Origin: Halobacillus yeomjeoni
Lineage (GTDB): Bacteria > Bacillota > Bacilli > Bacillales > Halobacillaceae
Assembly: GCF_020171525.1 (NCBI RefSeq)
Contig: NZ_JAIVAI010000007.1
Coordinates: forward strand, 62,001-126,000
Length of the DNA: 64,000 nucleotides
Direction: 5' to 3'
Part shown: piece after piece, positions 27,385 through 36,247 of the stretch
Layout of the letters: each line of letters opens with the position of its first letter
Numbering within the stretch: the first letter of the stretch is position 1
Notes under the pieces: model-generated
Database searches by the model: none
The model's input: only the letters and a program-made list of their open reading frames with translations
Told to the model about the DNA's origin: nothing
Program-made: the position numbers and the translations under genes

Positions 27385-27930
27385 ATGAGTGAATCTTCTA
27401 AGAAAATGAAAGCACATGAGCGGAGAGAATATATTCTCACATTACTTAAACAACGAGGAGTGCCTGTCACAGGCAGTTCGTTGGCAGAAGAGATGAATGT
27501 AACTCGACAAGTCATCGTAGGAGATGTCTCTCTACTGAAAGCAAGGAATGAGCCTATCGTAGCAACAAGCCAAGGTTATATGTACATGACCGATGCCAAA
27601 GAGGACTTGGCTTTTAAAAAGACGATCGTTTGTCAACACGGGTCAGACGAGACCGAAGAAGAACTGCACATATTAGTCGACCACGGAGTGGTCGTTCAAG
27701 ACGTAGTCGTTGAACACCCTATTTATGGTGACTTGACGGCTCAACTGCGAATTGCAAATCGCCGTGATGTTAAAAAATTCATGGAACAGATGAGATCGAC
27801 CAGTGCATCATTCCTGCTAGAGCTGACAGACGGTATTCATACACATACCATTGCAGCAGACAGTGAGGCAGCTTTAAAAGAAGCAGAAGAAGCTCTCCTG
27901 GAATCTGGTATCTTGATGAAAACTTCATAA
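27385..27930 (+). CDS. niaR: NiaR-type transcription repressor (HTH_11 plus 3H domain)
   Basis: This is a 181-residue regulator. The N-terminal helix-turn-helix is REYILTLLKQRGVPVTGSSLAEEMNVTRQVIVGDV, and the C-terminal 3H domain has conserved His residues in VCQHGSDE, VEHPIYGDL and GIHTHTIAA. NiaR binds nicotinic acid and represses NAD biosynthesis and niacin uptake genes in Bacilli. No target gene is adjacent. A GTCAT spacer separates AAGGGG from the ATG. It lies 66 bp after the invertase and could be read through or have its own promoter. Confidence 0.88.
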   Translation: MSESSKKMKAHERREYILTLLKQRGVPVTGSSLAEEMNVTRQVIVGDVSLLKARNEPIVATSQGYMYMTDAKEDLAFKKTIVCQHGSDETEEELHILVDHGVVVQDVVVEHPIYGDLTAQLRIANRRDVKKFMEQMRSTSASFLLELTDGIHTHTIAADSEAALKEAEEALLESGILMKTS

Positions 27931-27941
27931 AAAGAAAACAA

Positions 27942-27979
27942 AAAGGTATGCTTTCCGAATGGAGGCATATCTTTTTTTA
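27942..27979 (+). terminator. Terminator of niaR
   Basis: AAAGGTATGC / GCATATCTTT stem with one G-U pair, then a T-run. Confidence 0.75.
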
Positions 27980-28050
27980 TGTAATTCATCATTTGATGTG
28001 TGATATAGTTAAGTGATAGTAATTTGTTATAAAAAGGAAGGTGGACTTCA

Positions 28051-29493
28051 GTGAACATCATTCCCTACATTTTGAGTATCATTCTAGGCTTGAACGTTCT
28101 GTTGGCGTTAGCCATCATCTTTTTAGAGCGTAGGGATGCAAGTGCCACTTGGGCTTGGCTAATGGTTCTGTTGTTCATCCCTATTGCAGGATTCTTACTA
28201 TACTTGATTTTCGGAAGAAGGTTGAGTAAGAAAGAGATCTTCACATGGGACAAAAAGAGCCGGCTTGGACTTCTCACATTGGTTCAGGAACAATTGAAGT
28301 CAATAGAGAACCGTACGCTTGAGGTCAGGCATAAAGACATCATTCCTTACGAAGACCTGATATACATGCATTTGAAGAACAATGATGCTCTTCTTTCACA
28401 GGACAATGAGGTGGAAGTCTACACAGATGGACAAAAAAAGTTCCACGCTCTTATTGAAGATATTGAAAAAGCGACTGACCATGTCCATCTGCTATATTAC
28501 ATTTTCCGAGATGATAACCTTGGAGAACGCTTGGCTGAAGTTTTGATTAGAAAAGCGAAAGAAAACGTGGATGTGAAAATCTTATATGATGATATGGGTT
28601 CCCGGTTATTAAGTAAGGCATATATCCGTAAAATCAAGGAAGCTGGGGGCGAAGTCGAGTCCTTTTTCCCTTCGCTCATTCCTAAAGTCAATCTGAAAAT
28701 CAATTACCGCAACCACCGTAAGCTCGCGATTATTGACGGAAAGATCGGCTATATCGGCGGATTTAACATAGGGGATGAGTACTTAGGGTTCAGCCGGAGG
28801 TTCGGTTATTGGAGAGATACTCATTTACGAGTGAGAGGGGGAGCTGTGCACCATATGCAAACCCGTTTCATTCTCGACTGGAACCATGCATCGCGCAGGG
28901 ATATCTCTTATGAAGAAAGGTATTATCAAGCAGAGTCCAAAGGTGATGTGGGGATGCAGATTGTCTCCAGTGGACCGGATTCAGAGTGGGAACAAATAAA
29001 AAATGGTTATATCAAAATGATCATGTCAGCAAAAGAGTCTGTCTATATCCAGACCCCATACTTCATACCGGATGACAGTCTGCTTGATGCATTGAGAATC
29101 GCGGCGCTCTCAGGCGTAGATGTAAGATTGATGATTCCGAATAAACCCGATCACCCATTTGTTTATTGGGCGACATTTTCAAATGTAGGTGACTTGCTTG
29201 CAGCAGGAGCGAAAATCTATGTGTATCAAAAAGGGTTTTTACATGCAAAAACGATCGTAGTCGATGAGAAAATCGCATCTGTAGGAACAGCGAATATCGA
29301 TGTAAGAAGCTTCAAGCTGAATTTCGAAGTCAATGCTTTCCTTTATCATCCTGATACCGCTAAGGAACTGGCTGACCGGTTCCATGAAGATTTAGTAGAA
29401 TCTACGGAATTGACTTACAAACTTTATCAATCCCGTACGACTTGGATTCGATTCAAAGAATCTATATCAAGGTTATTATCTCCAATTTTATAG
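28051..29493 (+). CDS. cls: Cardiolipin synthase
   Basis: This 480-residue membrane enzyme has two N-terminal hydrophobic helices (residues about 1-25 and 30-52, the PLDc_N region) and two phospholipase-D HKD motifs: NHRKLAIIDGKIGYIGGFNIGDEY and HAKTIVVDEKIASVGTANID. It makes cardiolipin from two phosphatidylglycerols at the cytoplasmic membrane. The start is GTG 28051 after GGAAGGTGG. Halophiles raise cardiolipin under salt stress, which fits the presumed host. It is monocistronic with terminators on both sides. Confidence 0.93.
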   Translation: MNIIPYILSIILGLNVLLALAIIFLERRDASATWAWLMVLLFIPIAGFLLYLIFGRRLSKKEIFTWDKKSRLGLLTLVQEQLKSIENRTLEVRHKDIIPYEDLIYMHLKNNDALLSQDNEVEVYTDGQKKFHALIEDIEKATDHVHLLYYIFRDDNLGERLAEVLIRKAKENVDVKILYDDMGSRLLSKAYIRKIKEAGGEVESFFPSLIPKVNLKINYRNHRKLAIIDGKIGYIGGFNIGDEYLGFSRRFGYWRDTHLRVRGGAVHHMQTRFILDWNHASRRDISYEERYYQAESKGDVGMQIVSSGPDSEWEQIKNGYIKMIMSAKESVYIQTPYFIPDDSLLDALRIAALSGVDVRLMIPNKPDHPFVYWATFSNVGDLLAAGAKIYVYQKGFLHAKTIVVDEKIASVGTANIDVRSFKLNFEVNAFLYHPDTAKELADRFHEDLVESTELTYKLYQSRTTWIRFKESISRLLSPIL

Positions 29494-29529
29494 TCTTCCG
29501 TCTGGTTGAAAAATAAGCATAACAATAAA

Positions 29530-29566
29530 AGAAGGTGACACGATCGTTTCGTGTCACCCTTTTTTC
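29530..29566. terminator. Bidirectional terminator between cls and htrB
   Basis: GGTGACACGA / TCGTGTCACC stem flanked by A-rich and T-rich tracts. Confidence 0.85.
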
Positions 29567-29573
29567 GTAGAAA

Positions 29574-30722
29574 CTATTGAGCAGATAGCTCCAATTCTGT
29601 TTTTACAGGTTCGCCATTCCGATATACTGTAATTTCGATATTATCGCCGATATTGGCTTTATTATAAAGGAATTGACGTAAATTCATCAGTGAATCGACT
29701 TTATTCCCTTCAATGGCTGTGATGACATCATACTTTTCTAAACCGGCTTGATGAGCTGGTGATTCCTGCTCAACGCCTTGGACAAGGACTCCGTGGGAGA
29801 TATCAGCTGGTAAGTTCAATTCTCTTTGTAGAACTGATCCAGGTACCTGGCTCACATCCTGCAGGGAGACACCCATGTACGGACGTTCAACTTTCCCGCT
29901 TGATTCCAAATCTTTGATTACGGGTTTGACGACGTTCATCGGGATGGAAAATCCGATACCTTCCACTTCTGCTTTTGCAATCTTCATAGAGTTGATTCCG
30001 ATGACTTCCCCTTGAAGATTGATCAAAGCGCCGCCGCTGTTTCCAGGGTTGATCGCAGCATCCGTTTGAAGGACTTCTGTCTGCCAGTCCGGCTTTTTGT
30101 CCCCGTTCAAATCTACTGGAATGTTTCTGTTCAAACCACTGACAATCCCTTTTGTAACTGAGCCGGCGAATTCCATGCCTAATGGGTTACCGATCGTAAT
30201 GGCTGTTTGGCCGACCTCTACGTCATTGGCATCGGCAAAATTTGCAACCTTTTCGACATGTTCGCTATCTATTTGTAAAACGGCAAGATCTGTGAAAGGG
30301 TCGCTGCCTTTCAATTCAGCATTCACTTTCTTTCCATCACTGAGGATGACTTCAAGTTCTGAAGCACCTTCAATGACATGATGGTTAGTAACGACAAATG
30401 CGTCATTTCCATCTTCTTTATAGATGACCCCTGATCCATTGCCGGCTTTTTGAGTGCCTTGACGACTTTCCTGAATGTTTGTAATTCCGACTACCGCTTT
30501 CGAAGTCTCCTCTACAGCTTGTGTAACAGCTTCTTGTTTTTGACCGAAATTCAACTCATCAGCTTGAGCGGTCGGTTCATCGGTGTTGATACTGATGGAA
30601 ATACCTTTCCACTGAAAAAGAGTTGTGACGACAAAAACAGCAACAATGGCCCCCAGAACGCCGAAGGCCAGGCCGGAACGTTTATAATTGCGAGTGTTTT
30701 TTTTCTCATTTTCATTGATCAT
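29574..30722 (-). CDS. htrB: HtrA-family membrane-anchored serine protease
   Basis: This is a 382-residue protein with one N-terminal membrane anchor (residues about 17-37), a trypsin-like domain and a C-terminal PDZ domain (about 280-380). The catalytic triad is His in VVTNHHVIEG, Asp in PFTDLAVLQID and Ser in INPGNSGGAL. The protease acts outside the membrane on misfolded secreted proteins. It is divergent from a CssR/CssS-like pair, the same arrangement as htrB-cssRS in B. subtilis, which is why I prefer HtrB over HtrA. Induction by secretion or heat stress through CssRS is expected. Confidence 0.88.
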   Translation of the reverse strand: MINENEKKNTRNYKRSGLAFGVLGAIVAVFVVTTLFQWKGISISINTDEPTAQADELNFGQKQEAVTQAVEETSKAVVGITNIQESRQGTQKAGNGSGVIYKEDGNDAFVVTNHHVIEGASELEVILSDGKKVNAELKGSDPFTDLAVLQIDSEHVEKVANFADANDVEVGQTAITIGNPLGMEFAGSVTKGIVSGLNRNIPVDLNGDKKPDWQTEVLQTDAAINPGNSGGALINLQGEVIGINSMKIAKAEVEGIGFSIPMNVVKPVIKDLESSGKVERPYMGVSLQDVSQVPGSVLQRELNLPADISHGVLVQGVEQESPAHQAGLEKYDVITAIEGNKVDSLMNLRQFLYNKANIGDNIEITVYRNGEPVKTELELSAQ

Positions 30723-30797
30723 GGATAAGTGCCCCCTTGGTTCATTATGAATGTATGAAATCCGTGACTTCTTTTGTCTACATGTTGTATTCTACGA

Positions 30798-30845
30798 TTG
30801 ACCTATGGAATGACTTTGGACAAAATGTGGAAAAAGTGTGTAAAA
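30798..30845 (+). promoter_or_regulatory. Candidate cssRS promoter and 11-bp-spaced direct repeat
   Basis: TTGACC (30798-30803), 17 bp, CAAAAT (30821-30826) form a moderate sigma-A promoter. TGTGGAAAA (30826) and TGTGTAAAA (30837) are direct repeats one helical turn apart, as expected for an OmpR-family regulator dimer. Autoregulation by CssR is known in B. subtilis. This particular site is a guess from spacing. Confidence 0.35.
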
Positions 30846-30907
30846 CACAAGGAAAGACTGAAAATATGAGAAAATGGGTAAAAGCTCTTTAGTAGGAGGT
30901 TTGATCT

Positions 30908-31597
30908 ATGGACTATAAAATCGGGATCGTTGAAGATGATTCGAACATACGTGAGATAGTCGAAGGTTATTTGAAAAAAGAAGGTTATGAAATCCATGCC
31001 GTTGATTCTGCAGAGAAAGCATGGGACGTGTTCAATTCAGAGTCCATGGATTTGTGGGTATTGGACATTATGCTTCCTGGAATGGACGGCTATGAATTTT
31101 GTAAGAGAGTCCGCCAAAGATCGGAAGTTCCCATCATCATCATATCTGCTAAAGATGAAGAAGTGGATAAAATCCTCGGTTTAGAATTAGGCGGGGACGA
31201 TTACTTGACGAAACCATTCAGTCCACGTGAGCTTGTGGCTCGAGTGAAACGACACTTGAAGAAGTGGACGGCTATGAATACATTTGATAAGCAAGGAAAT
31301 GAAGAAAGGATAACAGCAGGGGATCTTACACTGAATGCCACCCAGAGACGGGCATATTTTGAAGGAATAGAAGTAGACACCACTGCGAAAGAATTTGAAA
31401 TGCTGAAAATCCTTGCCCAACAAACCAATCGTGCTTTTTCAAGGGAGGAATTATTGGTTCAAGTATGGGGAGATGACTACTTTGGGAGCGATCGGGCCGT
31501 GGATGATTTAGTGAAAAGGCTGCGGAAGAAAATGAAAAACTTACCGATAGAAACTGTATGGGGACATGGATACAGGCTGAAGGACGAGGAGTCATGA
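30908..31597 (+). CDS. cssR: CssR-like response regulator (OmpR/PhoB family)
   Basis: This is a 229-residue two-component regulator. The receiver domain covers 1-120, with acidic pocket VEDDSN, phospho-acceptor Asp in WVLDIMLPG and Lys in YLTKPFSP. The winged-helix domain covers 135-227, with EFEMLKILAQQTNRAFSREELL and YFGSDRAVDDLVKRLRKKM. Position next to and divergent from an htrB gene, and the paired kinase, support CssR, which responds to secretion and folding stress. GTAGGAGG fits ATG 30908. The kinase start overlaps its stop codon (ATGA). Confidence 0.87.
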   Translation: MDYKIGIVEDDSNIREIVEGYLKKEGYEIHAVDSAEKAWDVFNSESMDLWVLDIMLPGMDGYEFCKRVRQRSEVPIIIISAKDEEVDKILGLELGGDDYLTKPFSPRELVARVKRHLKKWTAMNTFDKQGNEERITAGDLTLNATQRRAYFEGIEVDTTAKEFEMLKILAQQTNRAFSREELLVQVWGDDYFGSDRAVDDLVKRLRKKMKNLPIETVWGHGYRLKDEES

Positions 31598-32925
31598 AGC
31601 TGCTTTATCAACTGAATACAGCTTTTACTGCACTCATTGTGGTCTTGATGTCGTTCACTGCCTTTTTCATTTATTCTCTCCTTATGGATATGTTGATTCA
31701 AGATGAGCAGCGTCAGTTGAAAGCCAGGTCTGAGTTACTGGTCAACCTTATCAATGACCCGGGGGAAAAAAGGGAGACACAACTCGCCCAGCTGCTCCAG
31801 GATCGCAATTATCCCATCTTGTTATTCAATAAAAGCAATGATCAGATCGTGTTCCGTACTCTTTCGAGGGAAACGTCCTTTTCCTGGATGGAAAACTATG
31901 AAGAAAAATGGATCGAAGAAGAAGTATGGGAAGGACAAAGCGGAAAGTATGTCGTCTATGACTTTCCAATCAATTCGAATGGCGATCAAATAATGGTTAT
32001 GGCTACACCCTTGAATGATCTCCAGTCGGTACAAACTGAATTTGCTCTCCGTATGCTTCTCATATTCTTTTTAGGTTTGGTCGTAGCGATCATCATCAGC
32101 TATTTCCTGACACGACGATTGGTTACTCCTCTGTCCAGGTTGAAACAAGAAGTGCAGAAGATCGAGAGGCGACAATTCCACTCCGTCCAACCGGTCCAAG
32201 CATCTGGTGAGATCAAAGAGGTGGAGCAGAGTGTAAGGGAGATGGCCGCAGAGTTGTCCCGTTATATTCATTCTCAAAAGCAGTTTTTCCAAAATGCGTC
32301 CCATGAATTGAAAACTCCTTTAATGTCTATTCAAGGGTACGCAGAAGGAATTCGAGATGGAGTGTTTGAAGGACCGTCCGCTGAAAAAGGACTGAACGTA
32401 ATTGTAAGTGAAACAGAGCGGTTAAAGAAAATTGTTAACGAAATGATCCTGCTTGCTAAATTGGATAGTAGTGAGGATGTATACCATCCAGAACGTACAG
32501 ATTTGATCAATCTGCTTCAACAATCGAAAGACCGGATGATTCCATTAGCTAAAGAGAGGCAGGTCGATTTAAAAACTAACTTCGATTTCTCCTTTTATTC
32601 CATAGTCGATCCAGAGCGGGTTCTGCAAGCTTTGATCAACATCATAAGCAATGCAATCCGCCATGCAGAGAGTGAAGTAAGTATCCATACAGACGTTGGA
32701 AGTGAAGAAATAATAATCAAAGTTACGGATGATGGGGAAGGGATCTCTGAAGATCTTTTACCTCAATTGTTTCAGCGGTTTATAAAAGGGAAAGAAGGGG
32801 AAACCGGTCTGGGTCTGGCCATTTCCAGAGCAATCATAGAGCGTAGTGGAGGAAAGATTCAAGCTTCAAACCTGAAAGAAGGGAAAGGAGCCGTCTTCGA
32901 AATCCGATTACCGCGTAAGGATTGA
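31594..32925 (+). CDS. cssS: CssS-like sensor histidine kinase
   Basis: This is a 443-residue membrane kinase. Two transmembrane helices (about 8-30 and 155-177) flank an extracytoplasmic sensor loop of about 125 residues. HAMP follows, then the H-box NASHELKTPLMSIQGYAEG, N-box NIISNAIRHAE, G1 VTDDGEGI and G2 GETGLGLAISRAI. The in-frame ATG at 31558 lies within cssR. ATG 31594 overlaps the cssR stop as ATGA with GAGGAG before it, so translation is coupled. It should sense misfolded protein at the membrane/wall interface. Confidence 0.87.
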   Translation: MKLLYQLNTAFTALIVVLMSFTAFFIYSLLMDMLIQDEQRQLKARSELLVNLINDPGEKRETQLAQLLQDRNYPILLFNKSNDQIVFRTLSRETSFSWMENYEEKWIEEEVWEGQSGKYVVYDFPINSNGDQIMVMATPLNDLQSVQTEFALRMLLIFFLGLVVAIIISYFLTRRLVTPLSRLKQEVQKIERRQFHSVQPVQASGEIKEVEQSVREMAAELSRYIHSQKQFFQNASHELKTPLMSIQGYAEGIRDGVFEGPSAEKGLNVIVSETERLKKIVNEMILLAKLDSSEDVYHPERTDLINLLQQSKDRMIPLAKERQVDLKTNFDFSFYSIVDPERVLQALINIISNAIRHAESEVSIHTDVGSEEIIIKVTDDGEGISEDLLPQLFQRFIKGKEGETGLGLAISRAIIERSGGKIQASNLKEGKGAVFEIRLPRKD

Positions 32926-32995
32926 ATGGAATCATCCATGGTATACTAGGTTCAGGAAACGATTCCATAAATAAGAAAGAGGGGTTGATCAACAT

Positions 32996-33514
32996 ATGGA
33001 TGCTAAGCCATGTATGGATTCACTAACGGTGAAAAATTCACATGTACTGCCGCCGGATACGAATAGTCATGGAACGTTATTTGGTGGTAAATTAATGGCA
33101 TATATCGACGATGTCGCAGCAATTGCCGCTGTCCGGCACTGTCGAAAGCCTGTCGTGACGGCCTCCACAGATTCTGTCGACTTTCTGCAGCCAGTGCATG
33201 AAGGGGATGCGATCTGCCTGGAAGCTTTTGTGACCTATACGCACAACACATCAATGGAAATCTTCGTAAAAGCCATTACAGAAAATCTTTTGACGGGGGA
33301 ACGCAAAGTCTGCACAACAGCTTTCCTCTCCATGGTAGCGGTTGATGAAAACAACGAACCGACCCCGGTACCACCAGTGTATCCGGAATCAGAAGAAGAG
33401 AAGTGGCTTCATAACGGTGCTCAAAAACGTCATGAACATCGGAAAGCGAGAAGGAAAGAATCAAAAGAACTCGCTGAAAAATTCGGAACAGGTTTACCAT
33501 GGTCAAACAATTGA
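32996..33514 (+). CDS. Acyl-CoA thioesterase (hotdog fold, YkhA/YciA type)
   Basis: This 172-residue cytoplasmic thioesterase shows the family core VLPPDTNSHGTLFGGKLMAYIDDVAAIAA (catalytic Asn/Gly helix) and TASTDSVDFLQPVHEGDAICLEAFVTYTHNTSMEI. It hydrolyses medium- to long-chain acyl-CoA. The C-terminal 40 residues form a charged Arg/Lys/Glu helix. GAGGGGTTG precedes ATG 32996. It lies 70 bp after cssS and may be a separate unit. Confidence 0.88.
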   Translation: MDAKPCMDSLTVKNSHVLPPDTNSHGTLFGGKLMAYIDDVAAIAAVRHCRKPVVTASTDSVDFLQPVHEGDAICLEAFVTYTHNTSMEIFVKAITENLLTGERKVCTTAFLSMVAVDENNEPTPVPPVYPESEEEKWLHNGAQKRHEHRKARRKESKELAEKFGTGLPWSNN

Positions 33515-33521
33515 ATACAAC

Positions 33522-33554
33522 AAAGCCCCTCTGCTTGGATGTAGAGGGACTTTT
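33522..33554 (+). terminator. Terminator of the thioesterase gene
   Basis: AAGCCCCTCT / AGAGGGACTT stem with one mismatch, then TTT. Confidence 0.65.
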
Positions 33555-33674
33555 CATTTGGCTGAAAGTTACGATATGTCATTCTTTTACGGAAGAGAGA
33601 AAAGGGGGAGGTATTCAACCATAAAAAGTATCACATTGATATAGACAAGGATTGAAACACTCTTACCAGAGCCT

Positions 33675-33710
33675 ATAAAAGAAACTGCCCTTCATCAAGG
33701 GCAGTTTCTT
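33675..33710 (-). terminator. Terminator of the iron ABC transporter operon
   Basis: Perfect 14-bp stem AAGAAACTGCCCTT / AAGGGCAGTTTCTT with loop CATC, lying directly after the stop codon of the ATPase gene. Confidence 0.88.
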
Positions 33711-34433
33711 TTATTTCATATCAACAAGTTCCAAGTCTGGACGCTTCTGCTGTTCTTCGCGAATCGTACAGATAGATTCCCAATCATAAGCAGCACCATC
33801 GCGCATCGTAATGATGCGATCGGCAATTGCTTTTGAATCTTCACGATCATGCGTTACGAAAATGGATGTGATACCCGTTTTCTTGATGATATCCTTCAAC
33901 TCGCTGCGGATCTTGATTTGCAAGTCTGCATCCAAGTTACTGAACGGCTCATCCAAGAGCAATAAAGATGGTTTGGGTGCAAGGGCTCTGGCTAAAGCGA
34001 TACGCTGCTGCTGACCACCACTCAACTCATGCGGATACCTTTTCGCATAGGAAGTCATATTGATCAGTTCCAGCACTTCCTGGACTCTCTGCTTTTTGGC
34101 TCTACGGCTGTAGCCTTTCAAACCAAACTGAATATTTTCAGCTACAGTCATGTGAGGGAAGAGGGCATAATCTTGAAAAACCATTCCGATCCCTCGTTTT
34201 TCAGGTAATACGAAACGCCGGTGATCTGTCATGACTTCACCATTAATTGTAATCGATCCCTGCCTTGGAGTTTCCAATCCGCATAACAGACGAAGAACGG
34301 TACTTTTTCCACTGCCGCTTTCTCCTAAGATAGAGATGATTTCTCCTTGTTCGATTTCCAGGTTGAAGTTTTGGATTGTATTATTTTTTGTATTTCCATA
34401 ACAAAAGCAAAGGTCTTTGATTTGAATGAACAT
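33711..34433 (-). CDS. Ferric iron ABC transporter, ATP-binding protein
   Basis: This 240-residue ATPase has Walker A GESGSGKST, Q-loop VFQDYALFPHMTVAENI, signature LSGGQQQRIALARAL, Walker B LLLLDEPF and H-loop VTHDRED. It is close to FbpC/FutC in the core but lacks the 100-residue C-terminal regulatory extension of FbpC. It energises the permease coded one base upstream (stop at 34435, start 34433), so translation is probably coupled. It is the last gene of the Fur-controlled iron operon. Confidence 0.88.
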   Translation of the reverse strand: MFIQIKDLCFCYGNTKNNTIQNFNLEIEQGEIISILGESGSGKSTVLRLLCGLETPRQGSITINGEVMTDHRRFVLPEKRGIGMVFQDYALFPHMTVAENIQFGLKGYSRRAKKQRVQEVLELINMTSYAKRYPHELSGGQQQRIALARALAPKPSLLLLDEPFSNLDADLQIKIRSELKDIIKKTGITSIFVTHDREDSKAIADRIITMRDGAAYDWESICTIREEQQKRPDLELVDMK

Positions 34434-34434
34434 A

Positions 34435-36084
34435 TCATTTCGGCTCCTTTTCTAACACTTGATGGAAGATATAAATGGCAATCCCACAGATTATCACAAT
34501 GATGATTGAAGCGAGTGAAGCTTCATGGATCTGTTCGTCACCCGCATACTGGAAAGCTTTCGTGGACAAAGTATCAAAATTGAACGGCCGCAATATCAAG
34601 GTGAGTGGCAATTCTTTAAGAATTTCAATAAAAGCCAGTATAAACCCACTGATTAACGGGCCTTTGATCATTCGTAAATCGACTTTAAAGAATGTTTTTG
34701 TCAGGTTCATCCCTAGCATACGGGAAGCTTCCGTGTATTTATTCCCAATTTTATCGAACCCGGATTCAATCGAGTTGTAACCGATGGCCAAAAAGCGGAT
34801 GACATAGGCGGAAATCAACATGAACAAACTGGTGCTTAAAAATAATGTCGGTTCCATACCAATCGTTTCATAAAAGCTGAATAAATAGTTGTCAATCTGT
34901 ATGAATACAGTGCTGATTCCGACAGCAATGACCGCCCCGGGTATGGAATATCCCAGAATTGTAACACGGGCCGCCGATTTCGATAGAATGCTTTGGTGCA
35001 TGCGTGAAAAATTGGCGATGATGACGGCAAAGACGACAATCATGGCTGCTCCGACAAAAGAAACGAGTAAGGAATTCCAAATCAGTGACTTGAATTCCGG
35101 CGAAGCAATCTTATGGAACGTCAGGAACATCCAATCTACTAACTGGACGAAAGGAATCATGAATCCTAGCAAAAAGATGACCAAGCAGTAACTGAATGCG
35201 ACCCAGGCTTGTATCCCTTGTAAGCGGATGGGTGTCAGAGGCCGGGCTTTAGCTGTTGTATTGCTGTATTTCTTTCGGCCACGCAGAATCTTTTCCAAAA
35301 TAAGAATAGAAAATACGATGAACATCAAAGTGGCAGAAAGTTTAATCGCAGAATTCAAGTCATTCATTCCAAACCACGTCTGAAAAATCGCAGTACTGAA
35401 TGTAGGAACACCGAAGAATTGGACCACTCCGTAGTCATTGAGCACTTCTAAAAGAACAAGGCTCACACCCCCGACGATAGCTCCTCTGGAAATCGGAAGT
35501 ACGATTTTAAAAAATACTTCCCAGGGATTCCTGCCAAGCAGGCGGGCATTTTCAACCAATGATGCTGATTGATTGGATAAGAATGCTCTCGTGATGGTAT
35601 ACACATAAGGAAAAAGAAAAATCGTAAATATAAACACGGCACCAGGGAGCGTCAGGATATCAAAGTATTTTTGGTCTACAGTCACATCCCAGCGATTTCT
35701 AAGCGTTGTCTGGATAACACCGGTGTAATTCATGATTCCATTGTAGGTGTAACCCGCAATGTAAGGCGGTATCGCCAGTGGTAATATCAAAGCCCATTTA
35801 AAAAATGCTTTCATCGGGAAATCGTAAGCAGACACAAGCCATGCAAGACTCGTACCAATCATTACTGTTAAAAATCCAGTGAAAACAATGAGTAAGCTGG
35901 TGTTTTTAATTAAATCAGGAAGAATGAATTCCTGAATATGACCCCAATTTTCAGCTTTCTGTGTAAAGAAATTAACAAGTATGGTCAAGTTAGGCATGAG
36001 GATCAGTATGACAATGATCAGACTGAGCACGGACCAGATGTTCAAGTATCCTGGTAGTTTGCGTAACAGCTTCAAAAATGACAC
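34435..36084 (-). CDS. Ferric iron ABC transporter, fused permease
   Basis: This 549-residue membrane protein carries two permease units of about six helices each, the FbpB/FutB arrangement. Each half keeps an EAA coupling loop: ARLLGRNPWEVFFKIVLP in the first and ASRMLGMNLTKTFFKVDLR in the second. It moves ferric iron delivered by the upstream binding lipoprotein. The start ATG 36084 has a weak upstream region (GACACGTCC). The 163-bp gap to the binding-protein gene holds a hairpin and a possible third Fur site. Confidence 0.88.
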   Translation of the reverse strand: MSFLKLLRKLPGYLNIWSVLSLIIVILILMPNLTILVNFFTQKAENWGHIQEFILPDLIKNTSLLIVFTGFLTVMIGTSLAWLVSAYDFPMKAFFKWALILPLAIPPYIAGYTYNGIMNYTGVIQTTLRNRWDVTVDQKYFDILTLPGAVFIFTIFLFPYVYTITRAFLSNQSASLVENARLLGRNPWEVFFKIVLPISRGAIVGGVSLVLLEVLNDYGVVQFFGVPTFSTAIFQTWFGMNDLNSAIKLSATLMFIVFSILILEKILRGRKKYSNTTAKARPLTPIRLQGIQAWVAFSYCLVIFLLGFMIPFVQLVDWMFLTFHKIASPEFKSLIWNSLLVSFVGAAMIVVFAVIIANFSRMHQSILSKSAARVTILGYSIPGAVIAVGISTVFIQIDNYLFSFYETIGMEPTLFLSTSLFMLISAYVIRFLAIGYNSIESGFDKIGNKYTEASRMLGMNLTKTFFKVDLRMIKGPLISGFILAFIEILKELPLTLILRPFNFDTLSTKAFQYAGDEQIHEASLASIIIVIICGIAIYIFHQVLEKEPK

Positions 36085-36169
36085 GTCCTTTAGTGCAACT
36101 AGTTAAGCTCAATCTTCAATAAAAGAAACCGTCGGATTCCCTTTATTCAAAATTAACCACACACTAAAA

Positions 36170-36184
36170 TGATAACAGTTCTCA
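36170..36184 (-). promoter_or_regulatory. Weak third Fur-box-like site before the permease gene
   Basis: TGATAACAGTTCTCA is a 7-1-7 inverted repeat with 6 of 7 symmetric pairs, but it matches the TGATAATNATTATCA consensus in only about 11 of 14 defined positions. It could mark an internal Fur-controlled promoter. Confidence 0.3.
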
Positions 36185-36205
36185 GTTGTTTTGTATATAC
36201 ACCAA

Positions 36206-36235
36206 GTGCCGCACCAATAGAATAGGGTGCGGCAC
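36206..36235 (-). other. Stable intercistronic hairpin without U-tract
   Basis: GTGCCGCACC / GGTGCGGCAC form a perfect 10-bp stem 12 bp after the binding-protein stop. No T-run follows on the minus strand. It more likely protects the 3' end of the abundant binding-protein mRNA, or acts as a partial terminator, than ends transcription. Confidence 0.6.
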
Positions 36236-36247
36236 CGATGTTATGGC

